The notes beneath the pieces are model-generated. The model did no database searches. It had not been told where the DNA came from and was given only the letters and a program-made list of their open reading frames with translations. Positions 42,301 to 48,058 of a stretch of DNA of 63,869 nucleotides are shown here, piece by piece (position 1 is the stretch's first letter; each line of letters starts with the position of its first letter). Location of the stretch: positions 1-63,869 of the forward strand of contig CAZJFH010000024.1 in assembly GCA_964545205.1 (NCBI GenBank). Direction: 5' to 3'. The DNA comes from CAZJFH01 sp964545205. GTDB taxonomy: Bacteria; Pseudomonadota; Alphaproteobacteria; Rhodospirillales; Magnetospirillaceae. Position numbers and translations under genes: made by a program.

Positions 42301-45300
42301 CGACGGCACCGACACGCCGGCGGTCAACGACATGCAGGTCCTGACGGTGCACGGCAGCGGCGGCAGCTACACCCTGTCGCTGCTGGGCGGCGCGGTGGTC
42401 ACCGACCCGATCGCGCACGAGGCCAGCGCCGAGACGGTGCGCGACGCGCTGCAGCGCGCCCTGGCCGGCGGCGACCCGTTCGCCGCGCTGAAGTTCGACG
42501 TCAGCGTCGACAAGATCGGCAACGTCTACCTGGTCGGATTCCAGGGCAAGCTGCGGCAGATCGCCGACGGCCCCGGGGTCGACCTGCTGCAGGTCGGCGG
42601 CGACGGCGGCGTCACCGTCACCACCCGCATGGACGGCATCAACTACTACGGCTTCGAGACGGTCGAGCTGAGTGTCGGCGACGGCGACGCCGTCCTCAAC
42701 ATCCAGGGCGCCACCGCCGGCAGCGGCGGCTTCGCCGAGGCCGGCGGCGTCGCCGCCACCAATATCGGCCTGGCAGGCGGCGACGAGCAGGTGTTCATCG
42801 CCTCGAACGCCGATCTCGACTTCGCCTCGGCGCCGGGCTTCGACTTCCTCACCGGGGGGCTCGATGACGTCAACGGCGCGCTGAACCTCGACTTCGGCGA
42901 CGGTCGCCACGCGCTGATGATCAGCGACGAGGCGAACACCACCGGACGCACGGTGGCGATCACCGACACGTTGCCGGGCGATGCCGCCGCACGCCGGCTG
43001 GCCGCCGACGCGGAAATCTGGATCACCGGCCTGTCCGGCACCGCCGGGCTGCCCGATGGCGGCATCTCCTATCGCGCCGCCGCGACCGGCAACCTGTTCG
43101 ACGGCGTCGTCTACTGGACCGGCGCCGGCGACGACACGGTGACGATCGACGGCACGCATCTGCGGGCCGGCGAGCGCACCATGACCCTGCTCAACACCGG
43201 CCTCGGCGGCGACGAGGTCGCCATCGACCTCGATCTCGGCGAGGACGGTTTCTTCGCGCTGCACGCGTCGGGCGGCTCGGCCTCGCCGGCGCCGACCGCC
43301 GGCGTGGTCGACGACGACGACCTGGTCCGCGCCGCGGATTCGACGCTGCCGCTGATCCTGTTCGGCGGCTACGGCGCCGACGACATCGAGGGCGGCCAGG
43401 CGCGCGACGTCGTGTTCGGAGACTTCGGCCGCGTGCAGTACGGCGCCGCCGAGGGCGCCCTGCCGACCGCCGCGGTCGGGTTCGGCGGCCGCGGCGACCG
43501 CATCGACAGCGCCATCGTCGAGCCGGCCTGGATCATCTCCCGCGACCTGACGCTGGGCGGCGAGGACATCGTCCAGGGCCACGAGCAGGAGGACATCCTG
43601 ATCGGCGGCGCCGCCGGCGATTCCATCGACGGCGACGCCGGCGACGACCTGATCTTCGGCGACGCGGTGCGGCTCGAGCGCCGCGCCGGCGACATCACCA
43701 ACCCGCGGTTCCAGACGCTGCTGGGCAGCGTGATCTACGGGCGCTCGGACCTGACGGAAGCGGCGATGGGCGCGCCGGTGCCGCTGGCCGACCAGAGCGG
43801 CCAGGCGCTGGTCGACGGCATCTGGCGCGACTGGCGCAACCAGGGCGGCGGCGCGCCGCAATGGGCCGCGTTCGAAATCGTCGAGCTGTACCATTCCGAC
43901 GACATCGCCACCGGCCTGTCGCTGGCCGGCAGCTTCGGCGACGACTACATCGCCGGCGGCGCGGCCAACGACATGATCTTCGCCCAGCTCGGCGACGACG
44001 TGGTCCAGGGCGACGGCGCCATCGAGGGCGCGCTCGCCGGGACCCCGGTCGGCGCCGAGCGCGTGGCCGCGCCCGACATCGCCCTGACCCCGACCCTGAC
44101 CGTGCCGACGATCGGCACGCTGTCGGTGACCGCCTCGTTCGAGGCGGCGACGGACGGCGACGACTACATCGAGGGCAACGGCGGCGACGACGTCGTGTTC
44201 GGCAATCTCGGCCAGGACGACATCGTCGGCGGCAGTTCGGGCCTGTTCAGCCTGACCGGCGCCGACCTGCGGCCCGACGGCAGCGACATGCTGTTCGGCG
44301 GCGCCGGCCTGCGCATCGAGCGCGACGCCGCGGTGACGACCGCCAACGCCGACACGATCGTGCCGGCCGAGGCGCACGCCCGCGACGCCGACACGATGAT
44401 CGGCGACAACGGCAACATCATCCGCCTGGTCGGCACCGAGGGCGTCGACGGCGGCGGCTTCCTGCAGTTCGTCTATGACGACTATTCCAGCCTGAAGATC
44501 GTGCCGCGGGCGGTGGTCGCGCTCGACTACACCGCGGGCGGCCCCGACTACTCGGCGGCGGCGCTGGACGACATCGGCGGCGCCGACGAGATTCACGGCG
44601 AGTCCGGCGACGACACCGTCTACGGCCTGCGCGGCGACGACGTGCTGTTCGGCGACGGCGAGGACGACGACCTGATCGGCGGCTGGGGCCACGAGTGGAT
44701 CTCGGCCGGCACCGGCATCGACGGCGTGCTCGGCGACGACGGCCGCATCATGACCAGCCGCAACGGCAATCTCGGCGAGCCGCTGCACGGCATCGCCGGC
44801 CTGGCCAACAACGAGATGGACGTGACCATCTCGACGCCCGGCAAGATCCAGACCGCGGTGATCAATCCGGCCGGCGCGCTGAAGAAGACGGTCGACCTGA
44901 CGCCGTTCTACGCCACGCCGGCCGGCGATCCGCTGACCGACGCGAGCCACCACGACGACGTGATCTTCGGCGGGCTCGGCGGCGACTTCCTGCATGGCGG
45001 CGTCGGCGACGACGCCATCTCCGGCGCCGAGGCGCTCGCGGCCTATTTCGACCGGCCGGCCAACCCGGGCAACGTGCTGCGCCACGACCCGGTGACCGGC
45101 GAATTCGCCGACTACGACGAATACGCGCCGATGACCAAGCTGGTGCCGTTCCTGCTCAACTTCGACGCCGACGCCGGCCCGCTGGTGCCCGGCGCGACCG
45201 TGCACAGCGACGGCGCCGACGTGATCTTCGGCGATCTCGGCAACGACTGGCTGGTCGGCGGCACCGACCGCGACACGCTGTGGGGCGGCCACGGCGCCGA

Positions 45301-47635
45301 CCTGCTCAACGCCGACGACGATCTCGACACCAACGGCGGCCTCAACGACGCCCCCGACGGGCCCGAGGCCAGCTACGAGGACCGCGCCTATGGCGGGGCG
45401 GGACGCGACGTGCTGATCGCCAACACCGGCGGCGACCGGCTGATCGACTGGGTCGGCGAGTTCAACAGCTTCGTCGTGCCCTTCGCGCCCTACGGCAATT
45501 TCGCGATCAGCCGCACGGTGCAGCCGCAGTTGTACGACTTCCTGTACGCGCTGTCGGAGGCCCAGGGCGCCGATCCGACGCGGGCGACCGACACCGGCGC
45601 CGACCCGGCCCGCAACGGCGAGCCGCGTGGCGAGATCGGGCTGGTCACCCAGTCCGATCCGGAATGGCAGGACCAGACCGGCGCGCCGGCCGACCCGCAG
45701 GCCGGCAACATTCCCGGCGGCCCGCGCGACGTGCTGCGCTCGGCTTCGTTCGACGACGGCACCAGCAGCGGCTTCACCGCCGACAGCGGCACCTGGGAGG
45801 TTCGCCAGGGCCGGTTGACCGTCGCGCCCACCACGCTGGGCGAGGACGCGGTCAGCGTCTGGCACATCGACACCTACGTGCCGAACTACTTCGAGATCCG
45901 CACCGCCGTCAGCGCGGCGAAGGACCGCGCCGGCTACGACTCGAACGCCTACGTGATCTTCGACTATCAGAGCCCGACCGACTTCAAGTTCGCGGGCATC
46001 GACGCGAAGATCGACAAGCTGCAGATCGGCCACCGCACCGCCGAGGGCTGGATCGTCGACGTGCAGTCGCCGTCACGGCTGCGGCACGACACCCTTTACG
46101 ACGTGCTGGTGGCCATCAACGGCACGGCGGTGACCCTGGTGGTCGACGGACGCGACGTCCTCAGCCACGCCTTCGCGCCGCGCGTCGTCGACGGCATCGC
46201 CTACGGCTTCAAGGACGGGATGATCGGCATCGGCGCCGACAACTCGTTCTCGACCATCGACCGCATGGCCCTGCAGGTGCTGCCGCCGCAGCTGACCTTC
46301 GAGCATGTCGAGGATCTCACCGACGGCGCGTCGTGGCTGCTCGGCGGCGCCTCCGGCGACTGGAGCTTCGCCGCCGACGGCCTGGTCGGCACCCCGTCCG
46401 GGGCCGCGCCGGCCCTGCGACTGGTCGATCTCGGGATGGCGCTGGGCCTGGCGCCCGACAGCTTCCACCTCGACCAGCTCTCGGTCCTCGACCTGAGCGC
46501 CACCATTCAGGCCGGCGGGCTCGCCGGGCTGATGTTCGACCACTACGGACCGGAGCGGTTCAAGTTCGCGGCGATCGACCCGGCCGGCGACACGGTGATG
46601 CTCGGCCATTACAGCCCGCGCGACGGCTGGGAGATCGACGCCCAGCTCTCGACCGCGATCCCCGACGCCCGCGACCACGAGCTCGGCCTGCTGATCAAGG
46701 GCAGCACGGTCAGCGTGACGCTGAACGGCAACGTCGTCCTCAGCCACGCCTACAACGCCCTGGTCACCGACGGCGGCTTCGGCCTGATCGCCCGCGACGC
46801 CCCGGCGACCTTCGGCGGCTTCGCGGTGAAGACCGACGACCCGGCCTTCCTCGACCAGGCGATGGCGGCGCTGGTGTTCGACGGACCGGTCGGCGCCGGT
46901 GGCGCCACCATCGACGCCGCCGCCGTCGACTCGCTGCGGCTTGCCGCCGTCGAGCGGCTGCAGCTCGCCTACGGCCTCGACCCCGAGACCACCGCCGGCC
47001 TGCAGACGCTGACGCCGAGCATCGCCGACCTGCCGGGGAACCGGCTGGGCATGGTGCGCGACGGCAACCTCTATCTCGATCACGACGCCGCCGGCCACGG
47101 CTGGTTCGTCGATCCGACCCCGGAGGACGACGACGAGTTCCGCCGCCCGATCGCGCCCGGTCTCCTGGGCGCCACCGACGGCGAGGCGCGCAAGGGCGTC
47201 GATGCCCTGACGGTTCTGATGCACGAGTTCGGGCACGTGATCGGGCTCGAGCACGGCGAGACGCCGCTGATGCAGGATTCGCTGTCCGCCGGCGTCCGCG
47301 CCGTCCCGGCGGCCGAGCCGGCGCCGACCGGCACCGCGAAGATTTTCGAGGAGCGCATCGATGCATTCGTGGGCGAACAGGACAGAAAGCTCCTCAATTG
47401 GATGGCTCGGTCAGGGCTTTTGGCGCCCAGCCTTGATCCGCGCCTGGCCGATGCCGAAGACACTCTCGCCGGCGACGACGACCGCAAGGTCAAGGCCTTC
47501 GAGCACCGGGGCTCCGGTGCGGCATCGTCCTCCGACCGTTCCGGCAAGCCCGAGAAGGGAACCGGCACGGCAGCTCCGGACGGCACCTCGCTGCTCGGCC
47601 GGAAGCTGATCGACTGGAACGCCTCGCAGCTCTAG
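27359..47635 (+). CDS. Giant LEPR-XLL adhesin/exoprotein with C-terminal metzincin motif
   Basis: 6,758 residues, roughly 0.7 MDa, acidic and rich in Asp, Ala and Gly. No Sec signal; a basic N-terminus leads to the LEPR-XLL motif at 62-68 (FEALEPRFLLSAD). RTX-like GGxGxD calcium repeats occur at ~331-385, ~2864-2964 and scattered from ~5340 to 5990. Seven copies of a ~90-residue degenerate module lie near 881, 1044, 1174, 3391, 4748, 4873 and 4988. Calx-beta-like stretches occupy ~3904-4455. Two ConA-like modules (~6124-6314, ~6315-6498) precede HEFGHVIGLEH (6622-6632) with a Met six residues on, as in matrixins. Probably a surface or biofilm protein exported by the operon behind it. The reading frame is unbroken. 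Confidence 0.92.
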   Translation: MGHPSADRVRCKNPSIRAEARQPKPVARSHPLWRSGPAKAALTATRNPLKDGASRRVLFEALEPRFLLSADLMPMAVDMAADGGDLTLQYDADAGLLRVLDNRDGGVMAQQALVDTESVVIRGGAGDDRLVLDLPPALQLPGGILFDGGDGTDVLVGSAADSRWTIDGTGGGALGGLTFTGLENLSGAADNQDTFVFTATGRLAGLADGGDGGFDALELSDGTFDTVAFTVTGPQSGIIERDGDRITYAGLEPTTDATTGAKIVNGSAGIDEIIVRDDGTAGDGTFVVEINPGEDVTFTNATSLQINAGGDDDTVTLQTVDGAFTTAIGVDGGSGNDLLDASAFAGDADLGGAGGDDELRGGSGDNALTGGIGDDTYVFGAGFGQDTVTEAAGGGVDVLDFTGVASALTVSGDKLTITSGVNQLTQSDTAAEVLDITLLDGAKTALEDGLGEIRDFVARMQTGAEAIQQFANQLPLLDRAGAGSLGAILGLEALFDELDSQIDAAIGTIADNTPTLQELIAALNGITPGSSFVDFDPDYRGAGGGTGTLEALIRAEFATSANQTFDLDAGEDAAAAGIQLDLDVAVSATLDGLFVAGLTTTGTPSFFLVPTAAGEDFLNVAVNATVSSPTDVALDVGLLGLTLSPGMYVTFDGTAQIDLNNVGGDGTISVTELQTAAVTGPGGLITVSETSTFSGSVSATVDSGVALAGGSSLASATLAFSIAGSIFGTSGEPADVSVALTSGGTDLLDFGNLSPTELMGMLGQVVDAYALLADSDVLDAPVPFTGKTLGSLLDVAAAFKAEVLDPLFVSGDALRPDDDGDGSMDLTIGNIQELLSALGLDPAEYNPVNKELAFAIGFQRAFGFGTATVAQKTRGGGGANEVQTVTLNAVDSSLADTFRLGFIGDDGLIEFTDPIARDATQAQVKAALEALPGIGAGDVSVVEDTNDAGQTVYAVTFEGALANTDVALMESDASELAGVFPLDFGVSLGSLAGISTSGAFGITASVGGDLTFVVDLTPSQDLSITPAVFEPGARIDIQTLQDGSATQQEIQQVRVVNATAGSFSLIVGDSETAALAHDATATQVETALSGIGYTATVAHAFDSATSTRTYTITFTAPAGTNIPDLTANAEPAGGTALTGATDDGVLTRDAQFSVSLFNRPTIAVTTDTEGAAGIDEVQKVRILNADGGSFRLAFGGAETADLAYGSGAAAVQSELEGLAGIGAGNVSVAKSGDVYTVTFLGLGDVAELGAVAAGLSNATAALTLNNVTVADDPANTTIDDLAADVQRQIDAALVANGASLGFDADTATPGVLETALILDGGAAFVAAAAPFSTLPGDLRLSMTLADTGEVVNTRLRVAAVEASSLATALESAVNDALASAGRGDVTIAVALSGGKLEISATGADLRIATPSLIIAEAGGGRIALNAPSAQHSFDVLEPGATVDRLLQISADYDDPAFQELGLMSAPTPFDGVLDDDVEFTLLVNGDAVPVSLSALSTAGNGSIDDLVSQLGSAVDTAMTGAGYDAADVDVVRLDPKGNRIAIVAVQGEGVESFAIVVPDTVSGGGANGAVTGLGLAAGTSETLRAKATGFFIEDAGITGTLDMSLPGGASVDAHIGFLGVTASVAAGGSLGTDIFFSGTATLALKDPLDGDDRLTVALMTEALGAGFVLFDAGAVNPAVINTGVLAGTLTAGLDLVLDIEPAGGVAGLTSLDAQLSISIASGTDWLAGPPVPSIALTGSSVALLDQFGDLSFDDVIAALRAVVDVLAGIADGDGLASDLLNQPLPMVNASLADILDVAQELGARLDAIAADPAASIQELDALLRDVFGIGTQVLSFDALANTVDINLELAAGGDLVRPFSLDLADAGLPGFVTDLVGVGASGNLLLNANAALALRMGIDLGARSVFMRTGTNTGTNTGTGLALSASASASDLDFNAQVGPFGLFVIDGTADLAAAFGLHFVDNDADDRLVLVDFDDGADTDALSEFLAGATASLSYSGGVTLPLYVGTADDPIAIDFADGNPGDDNALIVAIDSTASPVLSFTVPTAVTDFFDNLTLPSIFSLLSDPAVIVDGLDRLLSTLQDTLNGQIFGIELPLVGDALADNPASNFIEDFRLDLLQPMADTIRTSNLDLDGLVDLITDEIGDVLGGAGGILEDLSGDGIRDGEDVLFRYLDDAGNEVNALLAQAIQFDLDISREYTFTAPEVVFDLGIPALGLAAAFTPRVTMAFNIHIGFGVDSTKGFYIVADYDDPSNGAGLDPEVSANLTIDFTDDANNPAEVTGRLLFLALNMTDGVDMDDDGSLELNSGPVTDTAAEEFSKLFLQAVIDIVEPGGDGDLTIGELTSASPLDTFQATISGGALLRVHGVVDFSTIDASLANVLPKVSTDILVDFVISASPGEKIEVAAPELVLKDITLDLGSFISGFAGPILEQIGNVIDPFDFLIGPDGFLNKRIPLLSDLAGTTITGKDLIAAFDPQNGPKVVAFLDFVEQLFFLRDLVRSAASDAGSLGLNFGDLVLFDDPSAGTDFSGVVDDPINLALPGGITDLRKLQSLKNAQLPGSLSGPTQTGSGGGSTTSRFTAGVTDPASLYFPILEPSEVFKLFLGQPATFFQVELPELGFNFFYRQQFPIFGPLVGTFGGGVGGGIDIGFGYDSLGLQQFLASENPATLVNGFFISDLDPVTGFDRPEAFLTAQITVGAALSVGVASAGVEGGIQADILFNMSDLDLDGKVRLDEMAANLLANDYNPLAVFDINGLLQFFMRAYLEINLAITKIRKDFEFARLTLFEFDIPFDRPAIVASQTGDTLTLNIGPNAASRLQGDTSDFGETIFVASSGSDIKVWGSDFDRDTIAEAMTFSGVSKIVGDGGAGADTIDLTGLTLTGVAVEIHGGEGDDVIRGGEGIDLLFGDGGDDDLYGGDGADVLRGGIGDDELFGEAGTDSLFGEDGDDSLDGGAETDLLDGGRGNDTFTRSAGGDTYDLGNFGSVDVIDGSSLGDTLDFTGAGQNLTFFLDRFAGDLQIHVGYNLLAGEDGNEITDFASQLIVTDAAGITNILGGSGTDLFLVRETASGLTLNGGNGSDRYVFHADPTGAKPIDVTVADVGNGLGTNLIEAIGGGTADTIAVTNGMVTLNAVPNQTVTYVAPTDLVTQDKLEIKVRSGGGDDDISVASTNVTVPVRIETGADDDVVTVGDGSLDAIAGTFLPGANAPFGFGPLVLVGGGGQDAVVLDDSADASGDFGNVTAFLEKRIGISELIEVGVVTGLGMTMQDGLTSRDGRVEYEGFEAVEVKLGGGDDVLTVGGAFDLDKASPTGGEPAPEMLVDTLFPKARLSDDVGDPNALGIKQIVHAISGMTILSAGGGDDTVNVLATNALDRATLDGALDLVGVATAIQGGGTDPERQTVTIDGDAHGIGYFTLQYRFEETRPIRFGASAAEVQQALVDLFLIGQDALSNDNVSVSKSVVGGDDVYEIEFVNGLDGQDVAQLVARIVPLLITGAAGVDHVSVQSLTQDAFLLGGDGEDFFDLNVDLTGATTTTPIPDPLPALTANGINAVLTLDGQGDGDDYEVNLIGGATDSRMSLFDSGTSGFDRLTLYGTETPDLFLLRAASSESGLAFVALLNEDAGKGPTEQPYERLNYDNKLEEIIVEGRGGDDAFHVDDTRASITINAGEGDDFFQIGQLFKTRRTPALAGVLPEDVFTTIETTVGWLSNGISETMTANGDAGEDEFIVFHNLAALSLNGGADDDRFIVKAFALAGSQEDLRGQTDLSGDAGADLIEYAVNAPVNINGGDGLDTVIVIGTEFGDDFVVTKDGVFGAGLNVNFINIEFLEVDAAEGDDRFFIQSTDDEFVARITGGLGTDFFWVNGPTPRNGVISNDLLGHSGIITHSATSTDLASLYEGLKIVGISANVADNDEPMIVLTETDGFTRVIEGAALDQGGMDTYAVVLARPPRDDGAAPAEDVRVTIAPPKGLVLLDGALAEIRNAEGDAVGVDLIFDASNWYVPQIVRLAVDTTIGTTPDLVDVQHKIEADDTITGTVGAGSVNGEFYADSDGFEALLVDASGLNFGDPAAFPDLPEGLRGRYVTIVDCASDPEAVGQTRLILDVDASGALILNKPWTVEPPSDAKYEIQLYASSQIPNVKVEVFTNERPAIVVDEIAGAETHSLATGGSTSVAEGADTAGGDAIDQSGADFIRVRLSAQPSGDVTVALDSSLLGTGKQLRFLDASDNPITSLTFTNASWDDFQTVKVLAVDDGVVEGFHKSDLILTATSGDSAFDGLSSSLVVDIADNERPGVRIIESGGRTNVVEFTDGRFGVSAAVADAAGFPRADSYQVVLSQQPAAGETVTVHLLSEPTRTSRTGGIRSYIEQVELSTDGVNFFETLTLTFDSGNWDQPQTVHVQAKEDQRVDGGDTKVFAPGLDQLDSIQGPLFIVGGLGEDRTGLLEAEPVMLPYETNIKDGIGTVVAAADGDPATATIDLDADADIAEFLALTGKASLSDLTAADFVDLSLEITEGPAKNKVRIVTAASVVDQSAGIWSLTLKSSWYSPFSDDSSVPTGDSRFTLFETNPNLLVDEVDQADRLMVFDGDNVNSFDDPALGGGVNQFAVGRLFYDDVNLYGDPGKPLDRFRITGLGMAGDRQIGGFTQPGGIILEEMEEIEVNLGPGNNRFTIDDTPVAHLTLNTGGGDDEVRVKAVSGHTIVNLGAGDDTITVANDDQSLQDLLGLLTVTGDVPQALVETLAKGSPAEGPSVNAVDEIQRLAIEATGGSFVLSLDGHQTAALAHDVSGDDLRVALEGLVGAAYAVDGIGDVAVTKAGGTYRITFLGDLAGQDIAQLAADGSGLTNGLGTHDVLTIDGSGWHEHGVGVLTSTSLTGLGMPQVNAIQTLVLNATGGSFRLGYGGQQTAALAHDVSAAGLETALVDLAGIEPGDVAVTRNDDVWVIRFQGNLGNQAIAPLTVAANDLTLDVETGGGAVASGPGEIAVTARVDGTDTPAVNDMQVLTVHGSGGSYTLSLLGGAVVTDPIAHEASAETVRDALQRALAGGDPFAALKFDVSVDKIGNVYLVGFQGKLRQIADGPGVDLLQVGGDGGVTVTTRMDGINYYGFETVELSVGDGDAVLNIQGATAGSGGFAEAGGVAATNIGLAGGDEQVFIASNADLDFASAPGFDFLTGGLDDVNGALNLDFGDGRHALMISDEANTTGRTVAITDTLPGDAAARRLAADAEIWITGLSGTAGLPDGGISYRAAATGNLFDGVVYWTGAGDDTVTIDGTHLRAGERTMTLLNTGLGGDEVAIDLDLGEDGFFALHASGGSASPAPTAGVVDDDDLVRAADSTLPLILFGGYGADDIEGGQARDVVFGDFGRVQYGAAEGALPTAAVGFGGRGDRIDSAIVEPAWIISRDLTLGGEDIVQGHEQEDILIGGAAGDSIDGDAGDDLIFGDAVRLERRAGDITNPRFQTLLGSVIYGRSDLTEAAMGAPVPLADQSGQALVDGIWRDWRNQGGGAPQWAAFEIVELYHSDDIATGLSLAGSFGDDYIAGGAANDMIFAQLGDDVVQGDGAIEGALAGTPVGAERVAAPDIALTPTLTVPTIGTLSVTASFEAATDGDDYIEGNGGDDVVFGNLGQDDIVGGSSGLFSLTGADLRPDGSDMLFGGAGLRIERDAAVTTANADTIVPAEAHARDADTMIGDNGNIIRLVGTEGVDGGGFLQFVYDDYSSLKIVPRAVVALDYTAGGPDYSAAALDDIGGADEIHGESGDDTVYGLRGDDVLFGDGEDDDLIGGWGHEWISAGTGIDGVLGDDGRIMTSRNGNLGEPLHGIAGLANNEMDVTISTPGKIQTAVINPAGALKKTVDLTPFYATPAGDPLTDASHHDDVIFGGLGGDFLHGGVGDDAISGAEALAAYFDRPANPGNVLRHDPVTGEFADYDEYAPMTKLVPFLLNFDADAGPLVPGATVHSDGADVIFGDLGNDWLVGGTDRDTLWGGHGADLLNADDDLDTNGGLNDAPDGPEASYEDRAYGGAGRDVLIANTGGDRLIDWVGEFNSFVVPFAPYGNFAISRTVQPQLYDFLYALSEAQGADPTRATDTGADPARNGEPRGEIGLVTQSDPEWQDQTGAPADPQAGNIPGGPRDVLRSASFDDGTSSGFTADSGTWEVRQGRLTVAPTTLGEDAVSVWHIDTYVPNYFEIRTAVSAAKDRAGYDSNAYVIFDYQSPTDFKFAGIDAKIDKLQIGHRTAEGWIVDVQSPSRLRHDTLYDVLVAINGTAVTLVVDGRDVLSHAFAPRVVDGIAYGFKDGMIGIGADNSFSTIDRMALQVLPPQLTFEHVEDLTDGASWLLGGASGDWSFAADGLVGTPSGAAPALRLVDLGMALGLAPDSFHLDQLSVLDLSATIQAGGLAGLMFDHYGPERFKFAAIDPAGDTVMLGHYSPRDGWEIDAQLSTAIPDARDHELGLLIKGSTVSVTLNGNVVLSHAYNALVTDGGFGLIARDAPATFGGFAVKTDDPAFLDQAMAALVFDGPVGAGGATIDAAAVDSLRLAAVERLQLAYGLDPETTAGLQTLTPSIADLPGNRLGMVRDGNLYLDHDAAGHGWFVDPTPEDDDEFRRPIAPGLLGATDGEARKGVDALTVLMHEFGHVIGLEHGETPLMQDSLSAGVRAVPAAEPAPTGTAKIFEERIDAFVGEQDRKLLNWMARSGLLAPSLDPRLADAEDTLAGDDDRKVKAFEHRGSGAASSSDRSGKPEKGTGTAAPDGTSLLGRKLIDWNASQL

Positions 47636-47669
47636 GCGCCGCGAAAACATCGAAACAGGGAGAGTACCA

Positions 47670-48029
47670 ATGACCGAAGAACTCAGGAAAACCCGCGAGC
47701 CGCAGATCGATTCCGGCACCCCCGCCGCCCCGACCGTCAACTGGGACGACACGCAGATGCGCACGTCCTACGCCAACGTCGTCAACGCCTCGAGCACCCG
47801 CGAGGAGGTGACGCTGTTCTTCGGCACCAACCTCACCTGGAACCCGGGCGAGAAACGCGAGTTCAACGTGCGCCTGAACGACCGCGTCGTGCTCAGCCCC
47901 TATGCCGCCAAGCGGCTGTGGATGCTGATGGGCGTGATCCTGCGCGAGTACGAGACGCGGTTCGGGCCGCTGGCGATGGACCTGAACGCCGTCCGCAACG
48001 AACCCGAGAAGACCGGAACGGAGGGCTGA
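47670..48029 (+). CDS. DUF3467 protein
   Basis: A 119-residue cytosolic protein. YANVVNASSTREEVTLFFG and VVLSPYAAKRLWMLMGVILR then YETRFGPL match the DUF3467 family of small beta-rich proteins of unknown function. It lies 34 bp after the giant gene with its own GGAGAG ribosome site, and 29 bp before the GAF-HlyD gene. Its place suggests a chaperone-like or regulatory part of the system; that is inference. Confidence 0.85.
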   Translation: MTEELRKTREPQIDSGTPAAPTVNWDDTQMRTSYANVVNASSTREEVTLFFGTNLTWNPGEKREFNVRLNDRVVLSPYAAKRLWMLMGVILREYETRFGPLAMDLNAVRNEPEKTGTEG

Positions 48030-48058
48030 GGCCCGCCTAGGGACACACGGGGGATGCC

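Noticed and set aside
31844..46033. An open frame of about 4,700 codons antisense to the giant gene
   Set aside because: It arises from the GC-rich Asp/Gly/Ala codon pattern of the sense gene. The translation is low-complexity Arg/Asp/Val/Ala text without any domain, while the sense frame has clear domains.
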